From Mesorhizobium helmanticense (lineage in GTDB: Bacteria; Pseudomonadota; Alphaproteobacteria; Rhizobiales; Rhizobiaceae), in assembly GCF_003034915.1 (NCBI RefSeq), contig NZ_PZJX01000038.1, positions 62,001 to 126,000 of the forward strand: DNA of 64,000 nucleotides. The letters run 5' to 3'. Made by a program: the position numbers and the translations under genes. How positions within the stretch are numbered: position 1 is the stretch's first letter; the number at the start of each line of letters is the position of its first letter. Of the stretch, positions 41,683-50,208 are shown one piece after another. The notes under the pieces were generated by a model. That model was not told where the DNA came from. It saw nothing but the letters and a program-made list of their open reading frames with translations, and did no database searches.

Positions 41683-42993
41683 GTGGCCTGGCTGTTTCCA
41701 TTCGCCGTGCTCGTTGGCACCATCCTTGTGTTGATGGGCCTTGGGCTGCCGGTCGCCTTCGCGTTCTTCGTCACCAATGTGATCGGGCTGTATTTGTTCT
41801 TCGGCGGTTCGGTCGGCGTGACGCAGATGGTCGCCAACTTCTCCGACGCCGTCTCGACCTATGCGCTTGCGCCGCTGCCGATGTTCCTCGTCATGGGCAG
41901 CCTGTTCTTCCGCTCGGGCCTCGGCGAGAAGGTCATCTACGCGCTCGACCTGTGCATCGGCAATCTGCGGGGACGCCTTGCCTATGTCGTGCTCGCCGCC
42001 GGCACGATCTTCTCTGCGCTTTCAGGCTCGAGCCTCGCCAATACCGGCATGATGGGCTCACTGATGGTGCCCGAGATGCTGAAGCGGGGCTACAAGCCGC
42101 ACATGGCCTACGGACCGGTGCTTGGCGCCGGAAGCCTTGCCGTCATCATCCCGCCGTCCTCGCTGGCTGTCTTGCTTGGCTCGCTGGCCCAGATCGACGT
42201 TGGCGCACTTCTCATAGCCGGTGCTCTGCCTGGACTGCTTCTCGTTGTCATGTACGCGGCGCTGATATTCGCACAGACGAAGATCGACCCGGATGCCGCT
42301 CCGCACTATCCGGTGCCCGCCGTTCGTGCGGCCGAGAAGGTGAGGGCGGTCGCCGTCAACATCATTCCGATGAGCGTCATCGTGTTCATGGTGGTCGGCA
42401 CGATCATCCTTGGAATAGCGACGCCGACGGAGTCGGCAGGGCTCGGATGTGCCGCCGTCTTCGCGCTGTTGTTTGTCTACCGAAGGTTCAGCTGGTCGGT
42501 TGTCTGGAAGTCGCTGGATGATGCGATGAAGGTCACGGGCATGACCTTCCTGATCATCTCGGCTTCGACGACGTTCTCGCAGATATTCGCCTTCTCCGGC
42601 GCGTCGAACGGTTTTATCCAGTTCATCGTGGGCTACGACCTTGGACCGTATCCCATGCTGCTCATGATGGTGCTCGTCATCCTGCTGCTCGGCATGTTCA
42701 TGGATCAGGTCTCGATGATGCTGATCACGCTGCCGATCTTCCTGCCGATCGCCCAGCAATTCGGCTACGATCCTGTTTGGTTCGGGCTGATCCTGCTGCT
42801 TGCCTACGAGGTCGGCTTCACCACGCCACCGTTTGGTCTGCTGCTGTTCATCATGATCGGTGTTGCACCGAAAGGCACGTCGCTCAAAACGGTTGCACTG
42901 TCCGCGGCGCCCTACATCGCGCTGACGCTTCTGCTGATCCTGCTGATTGTCCTCTTTCCGCAGATCGCCCTCTTCCTTCCGAATTTGATCTAG
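41683..42993 (+). CDS. dctM: TRAP transporter large membrane subunit (DctM)
   Basis: A 436-residue protein with about 12 hydrophobic segments. It carries the DctM signatures SALSGSSLANTGMMGSLMVP and GAGSLAVIIPPSSLAVLLGS, and a late VGFTTPPFGLLLFIM. It starts with GTG at 41683, three bases after dctQ. It forms the sodium-dependent transport channel. Confidence 0.92.
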   Translation: MAWLFPFAVLVGTILVLMGLGLPVAFAFFVTNVIGLYLFFGGSVGVTQMVANFSDAVSTYALAPLPMFLVMGSLFFRSGLGEKVIYALDLCIGNLRGRLAYVVLAAGTIFSALSGSSLANTGMMGSLMVPEMLKRGYKPHMAYGPVLGAGSLAVIIPPSSLAVLLGSLAQIDVGALLIAGALPGLLLVVMYAALIFAQTKIDPDAAPHYPVPAVRAAEKVRAVAVNIIPMSVIVFMVVGTIILGIATPTESAGLGCAAVFALLFVYRRFSWSVVWKSLDDAMKVTGMTFLIISASTTFSQIFAFSGASNGFIQFIVGYDLGPYPMLLMMVLVILLLGMFMDQVSMMLITLPIFLPIAQQFGYDPVWFGLILLLAYEVGFTTPPFGLLLFIMIGVAPKGTSLKTVALSAAPYIALTLLLILLIVLFPQIALFLPNLI

Positions 42994-43015
42994 CCGAACC
43001 CAGCAGGTGGTCCAG

Positions 43016-43735
43016 ATGCGCTTTGCCTATCTCGCTTTCTTCCACGATGACCGCCAGGAAAACCTGTCCATCGCCGGTGAAGACGTCGACGCCGTGCGGG
43101 GCGTAATCGCCACAACGCCAGGTCTTGCGCTTGCAAACATCTACCTGCCTGAAGTGGCGACGGACTTGTTCAACAAGGATGGTCCGCCGCCGGTCTTTGG
43201 CTTCCAGCTCTATTTCGACGAGTTGGCGGAGATGGAGGCGGCGCTCGCGCCGTCCGGCCATCTGCAGGCGCTTGCCGCACCGGGTATGCTGTCGAGCATT
43301 GCCGGTTCGAGGCCAACCCAGCAGGCAATGTGCGTGCGTCCGTTCCCCATCGATGACGCTGGCGTCAAGACGTCTGGACTGCCCTGCAGTTACCTTGTCC
43401 ACTATCCCGGGCCAGCCGAAGACATGAATAGCTGGCTCTACCACTATGTGACGCATCATCCGCAGTTGATGCGATGCTTCCCCGGCATTCGCCACATCGA
43501 GGTTCTGTCGCGGCTGGATTGGTGCGGCTCGCTGCCCTGGCCGCGGGTCGACCATATGCAGCGCAACCGGGTCATGTTCGACAGTCCCGCGGCGCTGACG
43601 CACGCGCTGCAATCGCCGGCGCGGCTGGAGATGCGCGCCGACTACAAGACCTTCCCGCCCTTTTCAGGCGGCAGCCGGCACTTTCCGATGTCGACGGAAG
43701 CCGTGCATCCTTTGCCGCGGACCACTGGCAAATAA
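43016..43735 (+). CDS. EthD-like dimeric alpha/beta barrel protein
   Basis: A 239-residue protein with two ferredoxin-like halves. The second half (SYLVHYPGPAEDMNSWLYHY, then MRCFPGIRHIEVLSRL) matches the EthD pattern (HYPG...PGIR). The conserved tail includes FPPFSGGSRHFPM. EthD-like proteins assist or carry out ring-opening and hydroxylation steps, so it may act downstream of the monooxygenase. I am not certain of the family. Confidence 0.6.
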   Translation: MRFAYLAFFHDDRQENLSIAGEDVDAVRGVIATTPGLALANIYLPEVATDLFNKDGPPPVFGFQLYFDELAEMEAALAPSGHLQALAAPGMLSSIAGSRPTQQAMCVRPFPIDDAGVKTSGLPCSYLVHYPGPAEDMNSWLYHYVTHHPQLMRCFPGIRHIEVLSRLDWCGSLPWPRVDHMQRNRVMFDSPAALTHALQSPARLEMRADYKTFPPFSGGSRHFPMSTEAVHPLPRTTGK

Positions 43736-43777
43736 CGCGAGCAGTTCGCCGACGCTGAAAAAATCTCTGGAGTTTTC

Positions 43778-44533
43778 ATGTACGACTTTCGGAAAAGATG
43801 TGTCTCGCTCGATCGCCTCATCGGCACCTTCTGCGCCATCCCGCATCCGGTGGCGGTCGAAGTGGCGGCTGCAAGCGGGATCGATTTCCTGTGCATCGAC
43901 TGGGAGCATTCGCAGATTGGCCGCGAGCGGCTTGAGGATCTGGTCCGCGCCGCCGACGTCCATCGGATTCCCGCGATGGTGCGTGTGCCCGGCCACACGC
44001 CGGAGTGGATCGCGGCCGCGCTCGACGCCGGCGCGTCAGGCGTCCTGGTGCCGCGTGTCTCGACGACCGAGCAAGCGCGCATGGCGGTCATGGCTTGCCG
44101 TTACCCGCCTGTCGGTGCACGCGGCGTCGGTCCAGGTCGCGCCGCTGGTTATGGGTACAGGATTCCAGACTACCTCAAGTCGGCCAACGATGTCCTGGCG
44201 GTCGCCATCCAGGTCGAGACCGCCGAGGGCCTCGCCAACATCGACGACATAGTCCAGGTAGACGGCGTCGACGTGATCTTCATTGGCCCCGGCGACCTGT
44301 CGGTCTCGATCGATGCCATGGGGCCAGCCGGTCAGGACAAGCTCGATGCAGCGATCGTCAGGATCGCGGCTGCTGCGCGCGCGGCCCACAAGGCCGTCGG
44401 TATCTTTCGCCCCTCGGCGGATGATGTCGGCAAATGGTCGAAGCACGGCATCAGCTTCTACATGCTGGCCAGCGACACGATGTTTCTTGGCGCCGGCCTT
44501 GCCGCCGGTGCCGCCGCCGCGCGCAGCGCCTGA
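43778..44533 (+). CDS. HpcH/HpaI-family aldolase
   Basis: A 251-residue class II aldolase. VEVAAASGIDFLCIDWEHSQ contains the catalytic His44; VGARGVGPGRAAGYGY, then VQVETAEGLANIDDI (metal-binding Glu) and DVIFIGPGDLSVSID (metal-binding Asp) follow the family pattern. It likely cleaves a 4-hydroxy-2-oxo acid into pyruvate and an aldehyde. GGAG before the ATG. Confidence 0.9.
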   Translation: MYDFRKRCVSLDRLIGTFCAIPHPVAVEVAAASGIDFLCIDWEHSQIGRERLEDLVRAADVHRIPAMVRVPGHTPEWIAAALDAGASGVLVPRVSTTEQARMAVMACRYPPVGARGVGPGRAAGYGYRIPDYLKSANDVLAVAIQVETAEGLANIDDIVQVDGVDVIFIGPGDLSVSIDAMGPAGQDKLDAAIVRIAAAARAAHKAVGIFRPSADDVGKWSKHGISFYMLASDTMFLGAGLAAGAAAARSA

Positions 44534-44548
44534 TTGCAAGAGATTGGC

Positions 44549-45505
44549 ATGAAGATAATCAAGACCGACGGCGTGTTGTCAGTCGAGGCAGAGCAGCTGC
44601 GCTACCTCGACGGCTTGAACGCCGAGTTCGTCGAAAAGACGCTTCTCACAGAGGATGCCCTGATCGAACAATGCCGTGACGCCGATGCCTTGATGATATT
44701 GCGGGAGCCGATCACGGCTCGCGTGCTGGCGGAACTGAAGAACCTGAAGGTGATCGGACGGTTCGGCGTCGGTCTCGACTCGATCGACGTCGAAGCTGCC
44801 ACCCGTGCCGGGGTTCAGGTAACTTATGTGCCGGACGCCAATCTGGTGGAGGTCAGCACGCATGCCATGGCCCTGATCCTGGCCCTGACGCGCAGGCTGA
44901 AGCAGTTCGACGGCGCAGTACGCGCCGGCCGCTGGGCTGCAATGGCCGACGGCGCCGGCATCACGCGGCCAGACAGGCAGGTTCTCGGCCTGATCGGCTT
45001 CGGCCAGATCGGACGCCTGACTGCCGAGCGGGGGCGGGTCTTCGGCTTTCATGTCATCGCCCACGACCCGCATATGCCGGCGGAGCGCATAACGGCCGGC
45101 GGTGCTGAACCGGTCGGTTTCGACGAGCTGCTTGCCAGGGCCGACATCGTCTCGCTGCATGTTCCCGCAACACCGGAAACCAGAAACATCATGTCGGCTG
45201 ATGCCCTGTCGCGCATGAAGCAAGGGGCGATACTCATCAACGTGTCCCGTGGCGGCCTCGTCGATGAGGTCGCGCTGGCGGATTTGATCCGGCGTCGCCA
45301 TTTGGCAGGCGCCGGCATCGACACATTCGAGCAGGAGCCGCCTTCGCCCGACAATCCGCTGCTGGCGCTGGACACCGTCCTGGTCAGTCCACACGCGGCG
45401 CACTACTCGACCCAGTCCTACGCCGAGGTTCGCAACAAGGTGTTTGCCGATGTCGCATCGGTCCTGCGCGGCGGCAAGCCGATATATCCGGTCAACCGGG
45501 TATGA
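44549..45505 (+). CDS. D-2-hydroxyacid dehydrogenase (SerA/GhrB-like)
   Basis: A 318-residue NAD(P)-dependent dehydrogenase. VLGLIGFGQIGRLTAERGRV is the Rossmann motif, INVSRGGLVDE carries the catalytic Arg region, and SPHAAHYST holds the catalytic His. It resembles hydroxypyruvate/glyoxylate reductases and phosphoglycerate dehydrogenase. Next to an HpcH/HpaI aldolase it may process the 2-oxo or 2-hydroxy acid product. Last gene of the inserted block. Confidence 0.9.
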   Translation: MKIIKTDGVLSVEAEQLRYLDGLNAEFVEKTLLTEDALIEQCRDADALMILREPITARVLAELKNLKVIGRFGVGLDSIDVEAATRAGVQVTYVPDANLVEVSTHAMALILALTRRLKQFDGAVRAGRWAAMADGAGITRPDRQVLGLIGFGQIGRLTAERGRVFGFHVIAHDPHMPAERITAGGAEPVGFDELLARADIVSLHVPATPETRNIMSADALSRMKQGAILINVSRGGLVDEVALADLIRRRHLAGAGIDTFEQEPPSPDNPLLALDTVLVSPHAAHYSTQSYAEVRNKVFADVASVLRGGKPIYPVNRV

Positions 45506-45528
45506 CTGTCCGTTGAAGAGAGCCGATA

Positions 45529-45639
45529 CGGCCTATTCGGTCGCCCGCATCATTTTTCAACCGGCGCTGATCGTCGGCGAAAGCTGCATGCCATTGCGCG
45601 GGAATGCCGGCTGAGCGGCAGGCTCACTCGGTTTCGGTG
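45529..45639 (+). pseudogene. lacI remnant: right copy of the direct repeat, internally deleted
   Basis: 45529-45548 matches 37126-37145 inside lacI (19 of 20), and 45549-45639 matches 37410-37500 (87 of 91). The intervening 264 bases of the gene are missing. The remnant runs into the last codons of the SCO1 gene, whose stop at 45624 lies inside the repeat. The block between the two copies (37501-45528) was therefore probably inserted next to, or duplicated with, a lacI gene that once adjoined SCO1. Confidence 0.8.
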
Positions 45640-46313
45640 GCCAATGTGCGGATATCCGTCAGCACGAGGTCGGGATCGAGGAAGTCCATGCTATAGATGT
45701 TGCGGACCAGGCCTGCCTCGTCGATCAGGAAGACGCGAAGGATATGGCTGAGGCCTCCGGTCGGATCCTGTGGATCGGGATCCGGCGCAACCGCCTGGTC
45801 GTAGGCCGCAAGGATCGGGCGAAGTGCTGCCTGGCCGGGCGCGGTCACGAAGAGCCATTGCGATCCGCCGTCACCGGGATCGCGCCAGAGCGTGCCATAG
45901 TCGGCCATGACAGCGGGCGTGTCGTGGTCCGGGTCGAAGCTCATCGAGACGAGGCGCACCCGGCGGTTGAGCTCGGGATAATGGCGCACAAGCGCGCGCA
46001 ATTGCGCCAGCTGCGCCGTGGCGACCGGACAGATGTCGGCGCAGCGTGTGTAGATGAAGGAGAATACGGTGATGTGGCCGCGCAGCAGCTTGGCCAAGTC
46101 GGCGCTTCCGCCCTTTTCCGTCAGCACCGGGCCGCCTGCCGCTGTTCGGATCGGCGGCAGGTGGTAGGAGCCGGGCTGCGGCAGCGCGAAAGCGTAGGCC
46201 GATACCGGACCCGACGGCGCGGCCTCGGCACCATGATTGCTGCCGTGGGCCAGGGCAGCGCCGCCGAAGCCGATGCCGGCAAGGATTGCGAAAGTGAACG
46301 ACAGGTGGCGCAT
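45624..46313 (-). CDS. SCO1/SenC/PrrC-family copper chaperone
   Basis: A 229-residue protein with signal sequence MRHLSFTFAILAGIGFGGAA, then the thioredoxin-like SCO domain. Copper ligands are Cys91 and Cys95 (TRCADICPVA) and His190 (GLSHILRVFLID). Directly behind mtoX and in the same direction. SCO proteins of this subgroup deliver copper to methanethiol oxidase. The last five codons fall inside the lacI-derived repeat. Confidence 0.9.
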   Translation of the reverse strand: MRHLSFTFAILAGIGFGGAALAHGSNHGAEAAPSGPVSAYAFALPQPGSYHLPPIRTAAGGPVLTEKGGSADLAKLLRGHITVFSFIYTRCADICPVATAQLAQLRALVRHYPELNRRVRLVSMSFDPDHDTPAVMADYGTLWRDPGDGGSQWLFVTAPGQAALRPILAAYDQAVAPDPDPQDPTGGLSHILRVFLIDEAGLVRNIYSMDFLDPDLVLTDIRTLATETE

Positions 46314-46338
46314 CGGCTCTGTCCTCCGAGGCCTGTTG

Positions 46339-47811
46339 TCACTTGGCGTAGAGACTGGCGGCGCCGAAGGCCATCATATGCGGCCGGCCGAGCTTTTCCC
46401 CGGTGAAGTCGATTTCGAAGCGCGGCGTCAATTCCTTGCCGTTCCAGGCATAGGCCTTCAGGAACTGCTCGTTGGCGTCGCCGGCCTTGTCCCAGTTGGC
46501 GAGCAGCGAGCTGGTATAGTAGATGCGCTCGCCATCCCAGCTCTGCGAGACCATGTTGAGTTGCTCGCCGATCTTCTTCTCGTAGATCTGCCTGGGGTGG
46601 TGCGGATCGGAGACGTCGAAGACCCTGGTCATGCCGTCCATGAAAGTGTCGGCGAACAGCGTCTTGTCGTCGGCGCTCAGGCTGATGTCGACGGGGATCG
46701 GCAGCTTGGCGGGATCGCCGATGTCGGCCACTGCCTTGGCCTGCCATTCGCCCTTCTCGTCCTCGTGGACCAGCCAGAGTTTCGAGGTAAGCGCGGTCGA
46801 GGTGAAGGCATAGGCATGGTCCTTGCCCTGGGCCCAGCGTATTTCGAGCGGCACGCCCGGCACCTGGAAAACCTTCTTCGGCGTGCGGGCATGGAAATCC
46901 CAGATGATCATGGAATTGCCGAACTTCTTCATCGCCTCGGCGTCGCCCGCAACCTCGCCGAAGGGACGCATATAATTCTCGCGCCCGGCGAAGGACGAGG
47001 TCAGCATGACGTTCTTGCGCGGCAGGACGCGCGCATCATAGCCGTAGCCGTCGGCAAACTCGCCGCCAGGGATATCCTTCGCCTCCTTCGCCGTCGGCAG
47101 CCAATGGGTGGCGATGTATTCGCCTTCGTTGGAGAACTCGACGAGCGCAGTGCGGCCGGTGCCGTCCTTGTTGGAGAGCGCCGGGATCATCATGCGTCCA
47201 GGCAGCGCATAGGCGCCGTGCGGACCGACGACGCCACCGGTCTTCTGCTCGAAATCGGCAATCGTCTTGACCAGCTTCGGGTTGGCCGGGTCGCTTGCGA
47301 CGTCGAAGACGAAGATCGTGTTGCTGTCGAGCCCCGTCGCCCAGAACTGGCGGCGGTCATCGGTGAAGCCGCCATGGTGCGCCTCGTTGCGGCTGCCGAT
47401 GGAATCGGTATCGATGACTTTGCCTGATGTCGGCGAGTTGTCTCGCGCATCCACGGTGACGAGCTTGTCGGAGCCGTCGCCCATCCCCTCGACGCCGAGT
47501 GTCCAGACATAGACATAGTCTTCGTGACCGGTGATCTTCGGCATATAGGGCGAGAGGCACGTCTCGTCGGCAGCTGCGGGCAGGGCCACCGTGGCAGCCA
47601 GCAAGGCTGCAAGTCCACGAGATGTCCACAAACCGGCGCCCGGGCGGCAACTGAGGACCGGCGCAGCCAGGCGAGCAAGGAAGCGGGTGATCGCTGGAGG
47701 TGTCGCGCGGATTGAGGCGCTTCTCAGCAAATTTGCCTGATTTGCATAAAAGGATATGTCGAGCGAGCCGTCCTCGCGGCGGCGAACGTCAATCGGATCC
47801 GGACTTGTCAT
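46339..47811 (-). CDS. mtoX: Methanethiol oxidase (selenium-binding protein SBP56 family)
   Basis: A 490-residue product. The mature domain begins near residue 75 (ADETCLSPYMPKITGHEDYV) and follows the SBP56/MtoX pattern, with RNEAHHGGFTDDRRQFWATG and the C-terminal VSQSWDGERIYYTSSLLANW, as in human SELENBP1. MtoX is a copper-dependent periplasmic enzyme converting methanethiol to formaldehyde, H2S and H2O2. A hydrophobic export segment (GLAALLAATVALPAAADE) sits unusually far in, after ~55 extra residues. The next gene is the SCO1 copper chaperone, but no MauG-like gene is seen. Confidence 0.88.
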   Translation of the reverse strand: MTSPDPIDVRRREDGSLDISFYANQANLLRSASIRATPPAITRFLARLAAPVLSCRPGAGLWTSRGLAALLAATVALPAAADETCLSPYMPKITGHEDYVYVWTLGVEGMGDGSDKLVTVDARDNSPTSGKVIDTDSIGSRNEAHHGGFTDDRRQFWATGLDSNTIFVFDVASDPANPKLVKTIADFEQKTGGVVGPHGAYALPGRMMIPALSNKDGTGRTALVEFSNEGEYIATHWLPTAKEAKDIPGGEFADGYGYDARVLPRKNVMLTSSFAGRENYMRPFGEVAGDAEAMKKFGNSMIIWDFHARTPKKVFQVPGVPLEIRWAQGKDHAYAFTSTALTSKLWLVHEDEKGEWQAKAVADIGDPAKLPIPVDISLSADDKTLFADTFMDGMTRVFDVSDPHHPRQIYEKKIGEQLNMVSQSWDGERIYYTSSLLANWDKAGDANEQFLKAYAWNGKELTPRFEIDFTGEKLGRPHMMAFGAASLYAK

Positions 47812-47962
47812 CGCGGCAGCCCCCCTGAACAATAGTCTGTGTCGGCAAGATGCCCGACCAGGGCGGACGGCGCTTGAGCAAAGCCCTACCAAACCCTTGT
47901 CTTATTCCTGTATCTTCCTGTCCAAGCGTGAGCCGTTCGCGGCCACATCGTGAGTTGCGGCC

Positions 47963-49171
47963 ATGCGTTACCGTTTCGGAAATTGCGAACTCGCCCCGAG
48001 CAGCCACGAGCTGATCGTGGACGGCAAGCCACGACCGGTGGAACCCCAGGTCTTCGACTTGCTGCATCTTCTCATCAAGAAGTCCGAGCAGCTCGTGACC
48101 TATGACGAACTGATCGCGGAGATCTGGAATGGCCGTATCGTCTCGGATTCGGCGATCAGCGCCCGGCTCAGCGCCGCCCGCGCCGCAATCGGCGATGACG
48201 GCGCAAGGCAGGAATTCATCAAGACCGTGGCACGGCGCGGCGTTCGTTTTGTCGGCAATGTGGAAACCGTCGGGGAGGTGCTGAAGCCAGACCATTCTCG
48301 CAGCGAAAAAACCGAGGCAGACCACCAGCGCGTGAAATTCTGCAATTCGCGCGACGGCACCCGCATCGCCTATGCGACGACCGGTTCTGGACAGGCTCTC
48401 GTCAAGGCGGGACATTGGCTCACCCATCTCGACTATGACTGGCGAAGCCCGATCTGGCGGCCGTTCCTCAACGAACTGAACCGGCATATGCGGGTCACCC
48501 GGTACGACCAGCGCGGCAACGGGCTCTCCGACTGGAACGTCGAGGACTTCTCGCTGGAGAGCTTTGTCGAGGACCTGGAAGCCGTTGTCGATGCCGCCGG
48601 ACTGGAGAGGTTCGCGCTCTACGGCACCTCGCAAGGGGCTGCGATCGCCATTGCCTATGCTTGCCGGCATCCGGACCGGGTGAGCCATCTCATCTTGCAT
48701 GGCGGCTACCAGAAAGGACGGCTTGTCAGGACTTCAGCCAGCGAACGCGCTGAGGGCGAAGCGATATTGACCCTTATCCGTTACGGCTGGGGCCGTCCCG
48801 GCAGCCCTTTCATCAAGGCGTTTTCGTCGATGTTCATTCCGGACGGCACACGCCAGGAGATCGACTCGCTGGCGGAACTGCAGAAGTTGACCACGTCGCC
48901 CGAAAACGCCGCTCGCCTCAGGGAGGCGGTCGACCGCTTCGATGTCAGCGGTCTTCTACGACAAGTAGCGTGCCCGACGCTCGTCCTGCATTCGCGCGAC
49001 GATGGCGTCCATCCGATGGATCAAGGCCGGAAACTCGCTGCGGGCATTAGCGGCGCCGAGTTCGTGATGCTGGAAAGCGCCAATCATGTGATTCTTCAAC
49101 ACGAGCCTGCGTGGAGCGTGCTGTTCAACACGATGATGAGATTTGTCGGGTCGACCAAAGATCGGACATGA
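47963..49171 (+). CDS. Winged-helix DNA-binding domain fused to an alpha/beta hydrolase
   Basis: A 402-residue product. Residues 1-97 are an OmpR/CadC-type winged helix (PQVFDLLHLLIKKSEQLVTY ... VARRGVRFVGNV). Residues 125-400 are an alpha/beta hydrolase with nucleophile Ser223 (LYGTSQGAA), an acid in LHSRDDGVHP and His in ESANHVILQ. The combination suggests a regulator that binds or hydrolyses its small-molecule ligand. Such fusions occur in rhizobia near adenylate-cyclase-like regulators. No membrane segment. Confidence 0.85.
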   Translation: MRYRFGNCELAPSSHELIVDGKPRPVEPQVFDLLHLLIKKSEQLVTYDELIAEIWNGRIVSDSAISARLSAARAAIGDDGARQEFIKTVARRGVRFVGNVETVGEVLKPDHSRSEKTEADHQRVKFCNSRDGTRIAYATTGSGQALVKAGHWLTHLDYDWRSPIWRPFLNELNRHMRVTRYDQRGNGLSDWNVEDFSLESFVEDLEAVVDAAGLERFALYGTSQGAAIAIAYACRHPDRVSHLILHGGYQKGRLVRTSASERAEGEAILTLIRYGWGRPGSPFIKAFSSMFIPDGTRQEIDSLAELQKLTTSPENAARLREAVDRFDVSGLLRQVACPTLVLHSRDDGVHPMDQGRKLAAGISGAEFVMLESANHVILQHEPAWSVLFNTMMRFVGSTKDRT

Positions 49172-49240
49172 GCATCACTCCATCGTCTTCCCGCCGCCGG
49201 AGCTACCATGCGCCGATGGCAACGATCACGATGGCAACGG

Positions 49241-49405
49241 CTAAAGGCCGTGCTTGTTCGGCGCGTCGTTTTCATCGGGATTGGGGACGGGGTCTTCGTC
49301 CGGAAGCCTCTCCGGATCCGGTTCACGCATCGGCTTCGGTTCGGGAAGCGGCGGTGGTGTTGGCACCGGCGCAGGCGTTGGTTCGGGAGTGGGAAGAATG
49401 GCCAT
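49241..49405 (-). CDS. Small acidic proline-rich protein (54 aa)
   Basis: The ATG at 49405 (GGAAGGAA 7-8 bases upstream) reads 54 codons to TAG at 49241: MAILPTPEPTPAPVPTPPPL, then PEPKPMREPDPERLPDEDPV and PNPDENDAPNKHGL. Almost every second residue is proline and the protein is very acidic, so it is probably disordered. The opposite strand gives a Gly/Ser-rich shadow frame. An exact EcfG-type promoter is 113 bases upstream on the same strand. Similar short PEP-rich proteins are found in rhizobial genomes. Confidence 0.65.
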   Translation of the reverse strand: MAILPTPEPTPAPVPTPPPLPEPKPMREPDPERLPDEDPVPNPDENDAPNKHGL

Positions 49406-49517
49406 GGGTGATTTCCTTCCGCTCGGCGCTCTCTGCCTTGGCGCGTCATCGACGTCGGCAGAATGCGAATTTTCGGATTCGCCACACCAGGTTTTCGCTC
49501 TACCGCTGATGCAGCAG

Positions 49518-49542
49518 AACGACCACGCCTGCCTATGGTTCC
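49518..49542 (-). promoter_or_regulatory. EcfG-type general stress promoter
   Basis: On the minus strand GGAAC (49542-49538), 16 bases, CGTT (49521-49518), an exact consensus match. It reads toward the proline-rich small gene at 49405, about 113 bases away. Confidence 0.6.
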
Positions 49543-49710
49543 GCTGTGAGCCACTGACGATCCTGCAGGGATTGGGCGCGCTCGTGGCAAGATGGCAACC
49601 TCAGAAAAGTGTGATCGAAAAGTCCGTGCATGCGGGCCTTGCCGACCTCACGCAGCGCCATAATTCCATTGAGGGCCGGGGCAAATTCACCTGCTGAATA
49701 GGAGGCGGCC

Positions 49711-50145
49711 GTGAAGCACCAGACACTTGACCAACTGCATGCCGTTGCCGACGTTCACGCTGAAGCAACATATCTCGTGGAGACCAGGAGCCAACGTCTC
49801 GAACGCTGGGCGAAGCTTCTGGAGCAAAATCCCGATCGGCGCCTGGAAGCGCTCCCGGGCACCGAATACAAACCCGCTGAAATACGCGAAATGATGCGAT
49901 ACGACGGCTCGCCGATCACTGTGGCCTTCGACGATCCGATTTTTCGCGCGCAAGGCTTGAAGGATGACACCTACGGTGAAGCCAGGCGCTTCTTCGAGCT
50001 GACAGACTGGCAGTTGCACGACATCGTCTGCCATTGCCATGTCGGGGCCACGATAAGAGCGCGATGGGCTGCCTCTCGCGTTCGGGCGGCAATGTCCGAG
50101 AGGCATGGCTTCCTTGCCTGGTTGCGGGGAACGTTCGCGTATTGA
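49711..50145 (+). CDS. Hypothetical protein (144 aa)
   Basis: Starts with GTG at 49711 after AGGAGGCGG. A soluble, charged 144-residue protein: LVETRSQRLERWAKLLEQNP, then RRLEALPGTEYKPAEIREMM, and a C-terminal CHCHVGATIRARWAASRVRA with two cysteines two apart. No family recognised with confidence. It is probably a conserved rhizobial protein. A gene of stress islet B by location only, since no GGAAC element precedes it. Confidence 0.72.
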   Translation: MKHQTLDQLHAVADVHAEATYLVETRSQRLERWAKLLEQNPDRRLEALPGTEYKPAEIREMMRYDGSPITVAFDDPIFRAQGLKDDTYGEARRFFELTDWQLHDIVCHCHVGATIRARWAASRVRAAMSERHGFLAWLRGTFAY

Positions 50146-50208
50146 GGCGGGGGTTGCACACGCAGCGGACATTGGCGCTGTGTGCGGCGGTTGATTTGTT
50201 GGACGATA

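Noticed and set aside
49254..49697. Gly/Ser-rich plus-strand frame (147 codons)
   Set aside because: It is the complement of the proline-rich small gene at 49241-49405. GS repeats opposite PE repeats are expected, and the start lacks a ribosome binding site.
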